Of a DNA stretch of 64,000 bases, positions 27,293 through 37,268 are shown in pieces (the stretch's first letter is position 1; each line of letters begins with the position of its first letter). Position numbers and translations under genes: made by a program. The notes beneath the pieces were generated by a model. The model was not told where the DNA came from, ran no database searches, and saw nothing but the letters and a program-made list of their open reading frames with translations. The stretch comes from Alicycliphilus denitrificans K601 (GTDB lineage Bacteria; Pseudomonadota; Gammaproteobacteria; Burkholderiales; Burkholderiaceae_C), in NCBI RefSeq assembly GCF_000204645.1, contig NC_015422.1:1426001-1490000 (forward strand). The letters are read 5' to 3'.

Positions 27293-27478
27293 GGCGGACT
27301 CCTTGTGCGGTGACGGGATGGAGAGCACTGTGCGCGCCGGCACTCGCGCCCGCCATGGCCGTGCGACGGATGGCGGCCGCCGCGGCGCGAGATGCGGCGC
27401 CGGCGGCGTGAATGGCGGCGGCGCGCCCGCGTCCGGCGCGGATAATCCGCGTTTTGCTTTTTTCGTCAGGACGCTTGC

Positions 27479-28303
27479 GTGGACTCTCTCTTGCTGCTCA
27501 AGGCCGCCATCATGGGCGTGGTCGAAGGGCTGACCGAATTCCTTCCGATCTCATCCACCGGCCACCTGATCCTCGCGGGCTCGCTGCTGGGCTTCGACGA
27601 TGCCAAGGCCAAGGTCTTCGACATCGCCATCCAGACGGGCGCCATATTCGCCGTCATCCTCGTGTACTGGCAGCGCATCCGCGACACGCTGGTGGCGCTG
27701 CCCAGCCAGCGCCAGGCCCGGCGCTTCGCGCTCAACGTGCTGATCGGCTTCTTCCCGGCGGTGCTGCTGGGGCTGCTGCTGGGCAAGGCCATCAAGGCGC
27801 ACCTGTTCACGCCCGTGGTGGTGGCGTCCACCTTCATCGTGGGCGGCTTCATCATCCTGTGGGCCGAGCGGCGCCAGCAGGGGACCGTGCGCATCCATTC
27901 GGTGGACGACATGGGGCCGTGGGACGCGCTCAAGGTCGGCCTGGCGCAGTGCCTGGCCATGGTGCCGGGCACGAGCCGCAGCGGTGCCACCATCATCGGC
28001 GGCATGCTGCTGGGCCTTTCGCGCAAGGCGGCGACGGACTATTCGTTCTTCCTGGCCATCCCCACGCTGATCGGCGCCGGCGCGTACAGCCTGTACAAGG
28101 AGCGGGCGCTGCTCTCGATGGCCGACGTGCCGCTGTTCGTCGTGGGGCTGGTGTTCTCCTTCATCAGCGCCTGGCTGTGCGTGCGCTGGCTGCTGCGCTA
28201 CATCAGCACGCACAGCTTCGTGCCGTTCGCCTATTACCGCATCGTGTTCGGGGTGGTGGTGCTGGCCACGGCCTGGATGGGTGTGGTGACCTGGGCCGAT
28301 TGA
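27479..28303 (+). CDS. uppP: undecaprenyl-diphosphatase UppP (BacA)
   Basis: 274 residues, GTG start at 27479 with AGGA eight bases before. Family motifs: [14 protein letters not shown] (residues 16-29) and [13 protein letters not shown], the two catalytic loops of BacA/UppP, plus about eight membrane helices. It dephosphorylates undecaprenyl diphosphate to recycle the lipid carrier for peptidoglycan and confers bacitracin tolerance. A perfect 15-bp palindrome (CGCGGAT-A-ATCCGCG) stands 30-45 bp upstream. Confidence 0.95.
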   Translation: MDSLLLLKAAIMGVVEGLTEFLPISSTGHLILAGSLLGFDDAKAKVFDIAIQTGAIFAVILVYWQRIRDTLVALPSQRQARRFALNVLIGFFPAVLLGLLLGKAIKAHLFTPVVVASTFIVGGFIILWAERRQQGTVRIHSVDDMGPWDALKVGLAQCLAMVPGTSRSGATIIGGMLLGLSRKAATDYSFFLAIPTLIGAGAYSLYKERALLSMADVPLFVVGLVFSFISAWLCVRWLLRYISTHSFVPFAYYRIVFGVVVLATAWMGVVTWAD

Positions 28304-28318
28304 TTGACTGACTGAATT

Positions 28319-29131
28319 TCAGGCGGCCAGCCGCTCCAGGTTGAGCAGCGACGCCTCGATGGCCGCAGCCGTTGCCAGGGGCTGCTCCATGGGGAACAGG
28401 TGGCTGCCGTCCAGCATCATCACGCGGCCCTGGGTGATGCGCCGGGTCATGGCCATGCCCACCTGGCGCATCTCGGCCGAGTCGCGCCCGCCGATGAAGG
28501 CGGCCGGGCACTTGAGCGGGTGCGTCTGCAGGAGCCGCCCCAGGTTGTGCGGCAGGGTGTTGTAGATCTGGGTCTCGATCGCGCGGTCGAAGCTCAGCAC
28601 GCGCTTGCCGTCCTGGTCCTGCAGCCCGTGGGCCACGTAGTCTTGCAGCACGCGCGGATCCCAGTGCGCGAACGCCTTCTTGCGGCGGAAGTGCTCCAGC
28701 GCCTCCTCGGTGCTGGCCCAGCTGTTCCTGCGCGCGCGGCTGATGCGCCCGGGCGAGACGGCGCCCACCACCTGGGCCTGCTTGGCCATGCCCAGCGCAC
28801 CTGCGCGCCAGCCGCCGATCAGGGGCGAGTCGATCAGCACCACTCCGCGCGCGAGCTCGGGGTGGCGCGCTGCGGCCATCACGCTCAGGAAGCCGCCGAG
28901 CGAGTGGCCCACGAGGAAGGCCTGCTCTCCCGTGCGCCGCTGCTGCTCGGCGGCGAAGTCCGCCAGCTGCTGCACCAGGTGCGGCCAGTTGTTGCTGACG
29001 GGGTAGCGTTCGTCGTGGCCGTAGCGCTCCACGGCGCTGACCTTGAAGCCCCGCTTGCGCAGCGCATCGAACAGCACGCGGTAGGTGCTGGCGGGAAAAC
29101 TGTTGGCGTGGGAAAAGACGATGGAGGCCAT
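28319..29131 (-). CDS. alpha/beta hydrolase
   Basis: 270 residues. Oxyanion-region motif SHANSFPAS near the N-terminus, nucleophile elbow GHSLGG with Ser77, a likely acid in FIGGRDSAE and a catalytic histidine in DGSHLFPMEQP near the C-terminus. The fold is clear but the substrate is not. No signal peptide, so cytoplasmic. It converges with uppP (15-bp gap) and is divergent from the RND operon across the nested palindrome. Confidence 0.85.
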   Translation of the reverse strand: MASIVFSHANSFPASTYRVLFDALRKRGFKVSAVERYGHDERYPVSNNWPHLVQQLADFAAEQQRRTGEQAFLVGHSLGGFLSVMAAARHPELARGVVLIDSPLIGGWRAGALGMAKQAQVVGAVSPGRISRARRNSWASTEEALEHFRRKKAFAHWDPRVLQDYVAHGLQDQDGKRVLSFDRAIETQIYNTLPHNLGRLLQTHPLKCPAAFIGGRDSAEMRQVGMAMTRRITQGRVMMLDGSHLFPMEQPLATAAAIEASLLNLERLAA

Positions 29132-29220
29132 GGCGCGTGGGGCAGTGTCGTGGTGCCGATCTTCGCACGACCTTTACCCGCTCTTCACGCGCCATCGGGA
29201 CACCGGCCGCTATGATCTTC

Positions 29221-29421
29221 AGAACGTGTTCATGGCCTTTTCATGATGCTCGCAAGGCAGCAGAAAGCCGCAGTCTAGGCGCACGCCGCAGGCCATGCTG
29301 GCGGCCTGGGCAAGGCGGACAACGACGAGTGCGGCTTTCTGCTGCCTTGCCCGCAGGGTTGCCCCGCAAAGACAGCGTCTGCGGGGCAACGGGCATCACG
29401 AAAAGGCCATGAACACGTTCT
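29221..29421. repeat. 201-bp nested palindromic element
   Basis: Outer arms 29221-29249 and 29393-29421 are inverted repeats matching at 28 of 29 positions (AGAACGTGTTCATGGCC and its complement). Inner arms 29252-29272 and 29330-29350 match at 21 of 21 (GCAAGGCAGCAGAAAGCCGC). A third hairpin, GTTGCCCCGCA (29358-29368) and TGCGGGGCAAC (29380-29390), lies inside the right half. No ORF of convincing size. The right arm ends 21 bp before the mdtA start. It resembles a MITE or large structured repeat; no target-site duplication was evident. Confidence 0.8.
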
Positions 29422-29442
29422 TTCTATCGCGGAGAAGCTCTC

Positions 29443-30867
29443 GTGTCCAACCCCCAGTCTTGCAAAGGGCCCGTGGCCCCCCATGGATATGCCTGCAAGG
29501 GGCGCATGCGGCTTGGATGGGTCGCGGCCGTGGCGGCCGTCGCCCTGCTGGCGGCCGGCGGCGCCTGGTGGTGGCAGCAGCGCGGCGCGGCGCCGGCCCA
29601 GGGCCAGGCCGCCGGCCCGCGTTTCGGGGGCGGAGGCGCCCAGGCGCAGCCGGTCTCGGTGGGGCGGGTCGAGCGGCGCGACATGCGCGTGATGGTCAGC
29701 GCCATCGGCACGCTGCAGTCGCGCGCCACGGCCGTGGTGCGCACCAAGGTCAGCGGCGAGCTCAAGGCCCTGCACTTCAACGAGGGCGACGAGGTCAAGG
29801 CCGGGCAGCTGCTGGCCCAGATCGACCCGCGCAGCTACCAGGCCGCGTTCGACCAGGCACAGGGCACGCTGATGCGCGACCAGGCCCTGCTCAGGAACGC
29901 GCGGCTGGACCTGCAGCGCTACCAGGAGCTCAAGTCGCAGGACTCGATCGCCAGCCAGCAGGTGGATACCCAGGCGGCGCTGGTGCGCCAGTACGAGGGC
30001 ACGGTGGCGGCCGACCAGGCGCAGGTCGATGCCGCGCGGCTGCAGCTGTCGTACACGCGCGTGACGGCGCCCATCGCCGGGCGCCTTGGGTTGCGCCAGG
30101 CGGACCTGGGCAACGTGGTCAACCCGGCGGACGCCAACGGCATCGTCACCATCACGCAGCTGCGCCCCATCGACGCGGTGTTCTCCGTGCCCCAGGCGCA
30201 GCTGGACCGGATCCGCGAGCGCCAGGCGGGGGGCGCCGAGCTGCCCGTGGAGCTGTGGGACCGGGAGCAGCGGCAGCTGTTGGCGCGCGGGCGGCTGGGC
30301 GCGCTGGACAACGCCATTGACCTCACGACCGACACCCTCAAGGTCAAGGCGGCGTTCGCCAATGCCGACGGCAGGCTGTTCCCCAACCAGTTCGTGAACG
30401 TGAGGCTGCAGGTGGACCTGCTCAAGGACACGCTGACCGTGCCCGCGGCCGCCGTGCAGAACAACTACGTGTACCTGGTGCAGGACGACGGCACGGTCAC
30501 GCAGCGGCGCCTGCGCGTGGGCGTGGCCGACGGCGACCGCGTGAGCGTGGAGGGCGACCTGCCCGAGGGCGCGCAGGTCGTCACCGACGGGCTGGACCGC
30601 CTGCGCGAGGGCGCCAGGGTCATGGTGATCGATGCCCAGGCCGCCGCCAAGGCCGACCAGGCCGTGCAGGACGCGGGGCAGAGGCGCGCGCAGATGCTCA
30701 GGAACCTCACGCCCGAGCAGCGCGAGAAGCTCTCCAAAATGACGGCCGACGAGCGCAGGGCGTTCCTGCGCGGCCTGCGTGCGCAGCGGGAGGGCGCCGC
30801 GTCCACAGCGTCGGCCCCCGCATCGGCCCCGGCGCCGGCCGCTTCGCCGCCGCCCGCCGCGCGCTGA
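29443..30867 (+). CDS. mdtA: RND efflux periplasmic adaptor, MdtA-like
   Basis: 474 residues, GTG start with GGAG eight bases upstream. One N-terminal membrane anchor (LGWVAAVAAVALLAAGGAWW), then the membrane-fusion-protein hairpin and lipoyl half-motifs (LKALHFNEGDEVKAGQLLAQIDP and VTAPIAGRLGLRQADLGN). The tail ends in an Ala/Pro stretch after LTPEQREKLSKM. It links the inner-membrane pump to the outer-membrane factor. It is first gene of an operon with two RND pumps and a TolC-like gene, the MdtABC arrangement. Confidence 0.9.
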   Translation: MSNPQSCKGPVAPHGYACKGRMRLGWVAAVAAVALLAAGGAWWWQQRGAAPAQGQAAGPRFGGGGAQAQPVSVGRVERRDMRVMVSAIGTLQSRATAVVRTKVSGELKALHFNEGDEVKAGQLLAQIDPRSYQAAFDQAQGTLMRDQALLRNARLDLQRYQELKSQDSIASQQVDTQAALVRQYEGTVAADQAQVDAARLQLSYTRVTAPIAGRLGLRQADLGNVVNPADANGIVTITQLRPIDAVFSVPQAQLDRIRERQAGGAELPVELWDREQRQLLARGRLGALDNAIDLTTDTLKVKAAFANADGRLFPNQFVNVRLQVDLLKDTLTVPAAAVQNNYVYLVQDDGTVTQRRLRVGVADGDRVSVEGDLPEGAQVVTDGLDRLREGARVMVIDAQAAAKADQAVQDAGQRRAQMLRNLTPEQREKLSKMTADERRAFLRGLRAQREGAASTASAPASAPAPAASPPPAAR

Positions 30868-30903
30868 AGACGGGCCGTTGCCGCCATCCACCGCCGTAGC
30901 GCC

Positions 30904-33900
30904 ATGAACCTGTCGCGCCTTTTCATCCTGCGCCCGATCGCCACCTCGCTGCTGATGGTGGCCATCCTGGTCGCGGGCATGCTCGCCTACCGGCTGTTGC
31001 CGATCTCCGCGCTGCCCGAGGTGGACTACCCCACCATCCAGGTCACCACGCTCTACCCCGGCGCCAGCCCGGACGTGATGACCTCCAACGTCACCGCGCC
31101 GCTGGAGCGCCAGTTCGGCCAGATGCCTGGCCTGGCGCAGATGTCTTCCACGAGCTCGGGCGGGGCCTCGGTCATCACGCTGCGCTTCGCGCTCGACTAC
31201 GGCCTGGACGTGGCCGAGCAGCAGGTGCAGGCGGCCATCAACGCGGGCGCCAATCTGCTGCCGGGTGACCTGCCCATGCCGCCGCTGTACAGCAAGGTCA
31301 ACCCGGCGGACGCGCCCATCCTCACGCTGGCCGTCACCTCGCCCAGCCTGCCCGTGATCCGCATCAACGACCTGGTGGAGAACCGCCTCGCGCCCAAGCT
31401 CTCGCAGGTCGGCGGCGTGGGTCTGGTGGCGATCGCCGGGGGGCGCAGGCCGGCGGTGCGCATCCAGGCCAACCCGCAGGCACTGGCGTCGGTGGGGCTG
31501 TCGCTGGAGGACCTGCGCGGCGCGATAGCCGCGGCCAACGTCAAGCAGCCCAAGGGCGGCTTCGACGGGCCGCTGCGCGCCACGACCATAGACGCCAACG
31601 ACCAGCTGCAGTCGGCGCAGGAATACCGCGACCTGATCATCGCCTACCGCAACGGCAACCCCGTGCGCCTGTCCGCCGTGGCGGATACCGTGGACGACGC
31701 CGAGAACACGCGCCTGGCGGCCTGGGCGGGCACGCCGGACGATGGCTCCAAGGCGGCCGTGATCCTCAACATCAAGCGCCAGCCCGGCGCCAACGTGATC
31801 GAGACGGTGGACCGCGTGAAGGCGCTGCTGCCGCAGCTGGAGGAGACGCTGCCCGCGTCGCTGCAGGTCCACGTGCTCACCGACCGCACCGTCACCATCC
31901 GCGCATCGGTGCGCGACATGCAGCACGAGCTGCTGCTGGCCGTGGCGCTGGTGGTGGCGGTGATCTTCGTGTTTCTGAGGAGCGGCACGGCCACGCTGAT
32001 TCCCAGCTTCGCCGTGCCGTTGTCGCTCATCGGCACCTTCGGGGTGATGTACCTGGCGGGCTTTTCGATCAACAACCTGACGCTGATGGCGCTCACCATC
32101 TCGACCGGCTTCGTGGTGGACGACGCCATCGTCATGATCGAGAACATCGCCCGCTACGTCGAGGCGGGCGAGCCGCCGCTCGCTGCCGCGCTCAAGGGCG
32201 CCAGGCAGATCGGCTTCACCATCATCTCGCTGACCATCTCGCTGATCGCAGTGCTGATCCCGCTCCTGTTCATGGGCGACGTGGTGGGGCGGCTGTTCCA
32301 CGAGTTCGCCATCACCATGGCGGTGTCGATACTGATCTCGGCGGTGATCTCGCTGTCCTTCACTCCCATGCTGTGCGCGCGCCTGCTGCGCCACACGCCC
32401 GAGGAGAGCCACAGCCGCCTGTACCAGGCCACGGGGCGGTTCTTCGAGCGCACCATCGCGCTCTATGGGCGCACGCTGGGCGTGGTGCTGGAGCACCGCA
32501 TGCTGGTCTGGCTGGTGTTCCTGGCCACGCTGGCGCTCACCGCGCTGCTGTACCTGGTGGTGCCCAAGGGGTTCTTTCCGGTGCAGGACACGGGCACGCT
32601 GCAGGCCACCACCGTGGCCGACCAGTCCATCTCCTTCGCGGCCATGGCCGAACGCCAGCAGCAGATGGCCGAGCGCATCCTGCGCGACCCGGCCGTCAAG
32701 AGCGTGTCCTCCTTCATCGGCGTGGATGGCAGCAACACCACGCTCAACAGCGGGCGCATGCAGATCGACCTGCAGCCCCACGGCCAGCGCGACAGCCTGG
32801 CCGTGGTGCTGCGCCGCCTGAGCGACGATACCGGCAGCATGCCCGGCATGCGCCTGTACCTGCAACCCGTGCAGGACCTGACCATCGAGGACCGCGTGGC
32901 GCGCACGCAGTACCAGCTGCTGCTGTCCTCGCCCGACATGGAGCAGCTCACGCGCAGCACGCAGGCGCTGCTGGAGCGCCTGCTGGCCACGCCCGGCCTG
33001 GTGGATGTGGCCAGCGACCTGCAGGGCCAGGGCCGCCAGGCCTACGTCTCGATCGACCGCGCCCAGGCCAGCCGCCTGGGCGTGACGGTGGCGGCCGTCG
33101 ACACGGCGCTCTACAACGCCTTCGGCCAGCGGCTCATCTCCACCATCTTCACGCAGTCCAACCAGTACCGCGTGGTGCTGGAGGTGGCGCCGCAGTTCAA
33201 GATCGGCCCCGAGGCGCTGGCCAGCATCTACGTGCCGTCGAGCGGCGGCACGCCCGTGCCCCTGTCCTCGCTGGCGCGGGTGGAGGAGCGCAGCATGGCG
33301 CTGGCCGTCAACCACGTGGGGCAGCTGCCGGCCAGCACGATCTCGTTCAACACGGCGCCGGGCGTGTCGCTGGGCCAGGCCGTCAAGGCCATCGAGCGCG
33401 CGCGCGACGACCTGCGCGCCCAGGGGCAGATGCCCATCTCGGTGGACATGGCCTTCCAGGGTGCGGCGCTGGCGTTCCAGGCGTCGCTGACCAACACGCT
33501 GCTGCTGATCCTGGCGGCGGTGATCACCATGTACATCGTGCTGGGGGTGCTGTACGAGAGCACCATCCACCCCGTGACCATCCTGTCCACGCTGCCCTCG
33601 GCCGGGGTGGGCGCGCTGCTGGCGCTGGGGATGGCGGGGCTGGAGATCGACATCATCGCCGTCATCGGCATCGTGCTCCTGATCGGTATCGTGAAGAAGA
33701 ACGCCATCATGATGATCGACTTCGCGCTCGATGCACAGCGCGAGCAGGGGCTGTCCGCGCGCGAGGCGATCTACCAGGCCTGCCTGCTGCGCTTTCGCCC
33801 CATCCTCATGACCACGCTGGCGGCGCTGCTGGGGGCGCTGCCGTTGATGCTGGGGCAGGGGGTGGGCAGCGAGCTGCGCCATCCGCTGGGGGTGACCATG

Positions 33901-34020
33901 GTGGGGGGGCTGATACTGAGCCAGCTGCTCACGCTGTTCACCACGCCGGTGATCTATCTCACGTTTGAGGGGTGGGCGCAGAGGTGGCGTGGGGCCAGGG
34001 TTGGGGTTGAAAATGCCTAA
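30904..34020 (+). CDS. mdtB: RND multidrug efflux permease, MdtB-like
   Basis: 1038 residues. N-terminus [21 protein letters not shown] and the HAE1-family pattern of twelve helices with two large periplasmic loops. Characteristic blocks: [34 protein letters not shown] (charged relay in TM4), and [16 protein letters not shown] near the end. It is a proton-driven pump subunit that forms a heterotrimer with the MdtC-like partner in characterised systems. It begins 36 bp after mdtA. Confidence 0.93.
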   Translation: MNLSRLFILRPIATSLLMVAILVAGMLAYRLLPISALPEVDYPTIQVTTLYPGASPDVMTSNVTAPLERQFGQMPGLAQMSSTSSGGASVITLRFALDYGLDVAEQQVQAAINAGANLLPGDLPMPPLYSKVNPADAPILTLAVTSPSLPVIRINDLVENRLAPKLSQVGGVGLVAIAGGRRPAVRIQANPQALASVGLSLEDLRGAIAAANVKQPKGGFDGPLRATTIDANDQLQSAQEYRDLIIAYRNGNPVRLSAVADTVDDAENTRLAAWAGTPDDGSKAAVILNIKRQPGANVIETVDRVKALLPQLEETLPASLQVHVLTDRTVTIRASVRDMQHELLLAVALVVAVIFVFLRSGTATLIPSFAVPLSLIGTFGVMYLAGFSINNLTLMALTISTGFVVDDAIVMIENIARYVEAGEPPLAAALKGARQIGFTIISLTISLIAVLIPLLFMGDVVGRLFHEFAITMAVSILISAVISLSFTPMLCARLLRHTPEESHSRLYQATGRFFERTIALYGRTLGVVLEHRMLVWLVFLATLALTALLYLVVPKGFFPVQDTGTLQATTVADQSISFAAMAERQQQMAERILRDPAVKSVSSFIGVDGSNTTLNSGRMQIDLQPHGQRDSLAVVLRRLSDDTGSMPGMRLYLQPVQDLTIEDRVARTQYQLLLSSPDMEQLTRSTQALLERLLATPGLVDVASDLQGQGRQAYVSIDRAQASRLGVTVAAVDTALYNAFGQRLISTIFTQSNQYRVVLEVAPQFKIGPEALASIYVPSSGGTPVPLSSLARVEERSMALAVNHVGQLPASTISFNTAPGVSLGQAVKAIERARDDLRAQGQMPISVDMAFQGAALAFQASLTNTLLLILAAVITMYIVLGVLYESTIHPVTILSTLPSAGVGALLALGMAGLEIDIIAVIGIVLLIGIVKKNAIMMIDFALDAQREQGLSAREAIYQACLLRFRPILMTTLAALLGALPLMLGQGVGSELRHPLGVTMVGGLILSQLLTLFTTPVIYLTFEGWAQRWRGARVGVENA

Positions 34021-34035
34021 AACCTTTTGTTTCCG

Positions 34036-34060
34036 GGCGCTGGCAGCTCTTCTTTTTGAT
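34036..34060. repeat. dispersed short palindrome, right-arm fragment (copy 8)
   Basis: GGGCGCTGGCAGCTCTTCTT, in the 120-bp gap between the two pump genes; matches the right arm of the family. Confidence 0.45.
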
Positions 34061-34090
34061 GTGGCTGGCTGGGATGTGCGCTCAAGGCTT

Positions 34091-34124
34091 AATTGGAATC
34101 CGACCCCAATTACGACCCCAGTTA
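34091..34124. repeat. GACCCCARTTA direct repeats with AATTGG/CCAATT hairpin
   Basis: AATTGG (34091-34096) and CCAATT (34106-34111) form a small hairpin. GACCCCAATTA (34102-34112) and GACCCCAGTTA (34114-34124) are tandem direct repeats, ending 16 bp before the mdtC start. The GGGGTC/GACCCC motif resembles repeats linked to REP-associated tyrosine transposases in Proteobacteria, but no such gene is here. Confidence 0.4.
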
Positions 34125-34140
34125 GAGGGGGAGGCGCGGC

Positions 34141-37100
34141 ATGAGCCCCTCGGCGCTCTTCGTCCACCGCCCCGTCGCCACCATGCTCCTGACCATCGGC
34201 CTGGCGCTGGCCGGTGCCGTGTCGTTCTTCCTGCTGCCCGTGGCGCCGCTGCCGCAGGTGGACTACCCCACCATCTCCGTCACCGCCAGCTTGCCCGGTG
34301 CCAGCCCCGACACCATGGCCGCCACGGTGGCCACGCCGCTGGAGCGCTCGCTGGGGGCGATCGCCGGGGTCAACGAGATCACTTCGCGCTCCACGCTGGG
34401 CAATACGCGCATCACGCTGCAGTTCGACCTCTCGCGCACCGTTGACAGCGCCGCGCACGACGTGCAGGCCGCCATCAACGCGGCGCGCACGCTGCTGCCC
34501 TCGGGCATGCCCAGCAACCCCACCTACCGCAAGATCAATCCGGCGGACGCGCCCATCATGATTCTGGCGCTGACGTCCAGCAGCCTCACGCGCGGGCAGA
34601 TGTACGACGCCGCCTCCACGGTCATCGCGCAGAAACTCTCGCAGGTCGAGGGCGTGGGGCAGGCCGCGGTGAGCGGCGGCGCGCTGCCCGCCGTGCGCGT
34701 GGAGCTCGACCCGCTGCGCCTGGCGGCCAACGGCATATCGCTGGAGCAGGTGCGCAGCGCCATCACCGGCAACAACGCCAACCGGCCGCTGGGCGCCGTG
34801 GAGCGCGAGGACCATTACTGGCAGCTGGCCACCAACGACCAGGCGCGCGTGGCGGCCGAGTACGCGCCGCTGGTGCTGCGCTGGAACAACGGCCAGGCCG
34901 TGCGCCTGTCGGACGTGGCCGACGTGCTCGACTCGGTGCAGGACGTGCGCAACTACGGCGTGGCCAACGGCAAGCCGGCCATCCTGCTGCAGGTCTACAA
35001 GCAGCCGGGCGCCAACATCCTGGAGGCGGTGGACAAGGTGCGCGCCCTGCTGCCGCAGCTCAAGGCATCGATCCCCGCCGCCATCGACCTGACCGTGGTG
35101 TCCGACCGCACGCCCACGCTGCGCGCCTCGGTGCAGGAGGTCGAGCGTACCCTGCTGCTCGCCGTGGCGCTGGTGATCCTGGTGGTGTTCCTGTTCCTGC
35201 GCAACGGCCGCGCCGCCCTGGTGCCGGCCGTGGCCGTGCCCGCGTCGCTGGCGGGCACGTTCGGCGTGATGTACCTGGCGGGCTATACGCTGGACAACCT
35301 CTCGCTCATGGCCCTCACGGTGGCGACGGGCTTCGTGGTGGACGACGCCATCGTGGTGCTGGAGAACGTGCTGCGCCACATGGAGCGCGGCAAGAGCGCG
35401 CTGCAGGCGGCGCTGGACGGCACGCGCGAGATCGGCTTCACCGTCGTGTCCATGAGCCTGTCGCTGATCGCGGTGTTCGTGCCCATCCTGTTCATGGGCG
35501 GCATCGTGGGGCGGTTCTTCCGCGAGTTCGCGGTCGTCATGTCCTCGGCCATCCTGGTGTCCATGGTGGTGTCGCTGACCACCACGCCCATGATGTGCGC
35601 GCACCTCTTGCGCGCGCCGCAGGCGCAAGCGGCGCCGCGCAGGGCGTGGGCGCGCGTGGCGGCATGGCTGGGGCGGATCGAGCGCGCCAGCCGGCGCCTG
35701 TACCGCCGCACGCTGGCCTGGGGCCTGCGCCACCAGCCGCTGGTGCTGCTGTCGCTGGCGGCGGTGGTGGCGTTGAACGTGCACCTGTACATGGCCATCG
35801 ACAAGGGCTTCATGCCCGAGCAGGACACGGGCCGCATCATGGGCTTCATCCGCGCCGACCAGGCCAGTTCCTTCCAGGCCATGCAGCAGCGCATCCAGCG
35901 CTTCCTCGCCATCGTGCAGCAGGACCCGGCGGTGGAGTACGTGATGGGCTCCACGGGCGGCGGGCAGATCAACGCGGCCAACATGTTCATGACGCTCAAG
36001 CCCCTGGCCGAGCGCAAGGTGTCGTCCGACGAGGTCATCGACCGGCTGCGCGAAAAGCTCAGGAACGAGCCCGGCGCGCGCCTGTTCATGATGAAGCAGA
36101 CCGACGTGCGCATCGGCGGGCGCCAGAGCATGGCCTCGTTCGACTACACGCTGCAGTCCGACGGCGTGGAGGAGCTGCGCGCCTGGGAGCCGCGCATACG
36201 CCAGGTGATGAGCGAGCTGCCCGAGCTGGAGGACGTGAACAGCGACGTGCAGGACTACGGCGTGCAGACCTCGCTGGTCATAGACCGCGACGCGATCAAG
36301 CGCCTGGGCTTGTCCATGGCGCAGATCGACGCCACCCTGAATGACGCCTTCGGCCAGCGCCAGGTGGGCGTGATCTACAACCCGCTGAACCAGTACCGCG
36401 TGGTGATGGAGGCGGCGCCGCGCTTCCTGCAAAGCCCCGAGACGCTGCGCGGCTTCTTCTTCGTCAACGCCAGCGGCAAGCAGGTGCCGCTCACGGCGTT
36501 CGCGCGCATCGCCACCACCAACACGCCGCTGGCCGTGAGCCACCAGGGCGGCACGCCCGCCAGCACCATCAGCTACAGCCTGGCGCCGGGCGTGTCGCTG
36601 TCGCAGGCCAATGACGCCATCCGCGCCGCCGTGGCGCGGCTGGGCGTGCCGGTGTCGGTGCGCGGCAGTTTCAGCGGCACGGCGGGGGCCTTCCAGCAGT
36701 CGCTGGCGGGACAGCCGCTCCTCATCCTGGCGGCCATCCTCACCATCTACTTGGTGCTGGGCGTGCTGTACGAGGATCTGGTGCACCCGCTGACCATCCT
36801 GTCCACGCTGCCCTCGGCAGGGGTGGGGGCGCTGCTTGCGCTGATGCTGTTCAAGACCGAGTTCTCGCTGATCGCCTTCATCGGGGTGATCCTGCTCATC
36901 GGCATCGTCAAGAAGAACGCCATCATGATGATCGACTTCGCCCTGTCGCGCGAACGCGGCGGCCACACCACGCCAGCCCAGGCCATCTACCGCGCCTGCG
37001 ACCTGCGCCTGCGCCCCATCCTCATGACCAGCCTGGCCGCCATCATGGGCGCGCTGCCGCTGGCCCTGGGCCAGGGCATAGGCGCCGAGCTGCGCCGGCC

Positions 37101-37266
37101 GCTGGGGCTGGCCATCGTGGGCGGGCTGCTGGTGAGCCAGCTGCTCACGCTCTACACCACGCCCGTGGTCTACGTGCAGCTCGACCGGCTGCGCCGCCGC
37201 GTGAACCGCTGGTTTTCAATGAAAAACCGCTCTAGCGCCCGTCCATCAAGCGCTGGCAGCTATTGA
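34141..37266 (+). CDS. mdtC: RND multidrug efflux permease, MdtC-like
   Basis: 1041 residues, second HAE1-type pump of the operon. Recognisable blocks: [34 protein letters not shown] and [19 protein letters not shown]. Twelve helices and duplicated periplasmic domains as expected. The last 15 or so residues ([15 protein letters not shown]) are encoded by a copy of the dispersed palindrome at 37221-37266, replacing the usual C-terminus. Separated by 120 bp from mdtB and by 2 bp from the outer-membrane factor. Confidence 0.93.
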   Translation: MSPSALFVHRPVATMLLTIGLALAGAVSFFLLPVAPLPQVDYPTISVTASLPGASPDTMAATVATPLERSLGAIAGVNEITSRSTLGNTRITLQFDLSRTVDSAAHDVQAAINAARTLLPSGMPSNPTYRKINPADAPIMILALTSSSLTRGQMYDAASTVIAQKLSQVEGVGQAAVSGGALPAVRVELDPLRLAANGISLEQVRSAITGNNANRPLGAVEREDHYWQLATNDQARVAAEYAPLVLRWNNGQAVRLSDVADVLDSVQDVRNYGVANGKPAILLQVYKQPGANILEAVDKVRALLPQLKASIPAAIDLTVVSDRTPTLRASVQEVERTLLLAVALVILVVFLFLRNGRAALVPAVAVPASLAGTFGVMYLAGYTLDNLSLMALTVATGFVVDDAIVVLENVLRHMERGKSALQAALDGTREIGFTVVSMSLSLIAVFVPILFMGGIVGRFFREFAVVMSSAILVSMVVSLTTTPMMCAHLLRAPQAQAAPRRAWARVAAWLGRIERASRRLYRRTLAWGLRHQPLVLLSLAAVVALNVHLYMAIDKGFMPEQDTGRIMGFIRADQASSFQAMQQRIQRFLAIVQQDPAVEYVMGSTGGGQINAANMFMTLKPLAERKVSSDEVIDRLREKLRNEPGARLFMMKQTDVRIGGRQSMASFDYTLQSDGVEELRAWEPRIRQVMSELPELEDVNSDVQDYGVQTSLVIDRDAIKRLGLSMAQIDATLNDAFGQRQVGVIYNPLNQYRVVMEAAPRFLQSPETLRGFFFVNASGKQVPLTAFARIATTNTPLAVSHQGGTPASTISYSLAPGVSLSQANDAIRAAVARLGVPVSVRGSFSGTAGAFQQSLAGQPLLILAAILTIYLVLGVLYEDLVHPLTILSTLPSAGVGALLALMLFKTEFSLIAFIGVILLIGIVKKNAIMMIDFALSRERGGHTTPAQAIYRACDLRLRPILMTSLAAIMGALPLALGQGIGAELRRPLGLAIVGGLLVSQLLTLYTTPVVYVQLDRLRRRVNRWFSMKNRSSARPSSAGSY
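37221..37266. repeat. dispersed short palindrome forming the 3' end of mdtC (copy 9)
   Basis: Plus strand CTCTAGCGCCCGTCC, then ATCAAGCGCTGGCAGCTATTG; same family order as 4885-4926. The mdtC stop codon (TGA 37264-37266) lies at its right end. Confidence 0.65.
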
Positions 37267-37268
37267 AT

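Noticed and set aside
27437..27451. Perfect 15-bp palindrome CGCGGATAATCCGCG before uppP, followed by T-rich sequence, as a terminator
   Set aside because: There is no gene ending just upstream on the plus strand, and the palindrome also contains a GATAAT -10-like sequence; it may equally be part of the uppP promoter, so I did not call either.
28303..28316. GATT GATT GACT GACT tandem pattern at the uppP stop
   Set aside because: Only a few tetranucleotide units with changes; too short to call a meaningful microsatellite.
29275..36966. A very long open frame (over 2,500 codons) antisense to mdtA-mdtC
   Set aside because: It is a mirror of GC-rich codon bias on the real genes; its translation is His/Arg/Gln/Ala-rich with no domain, and the sense frames hold clear RND proteins.
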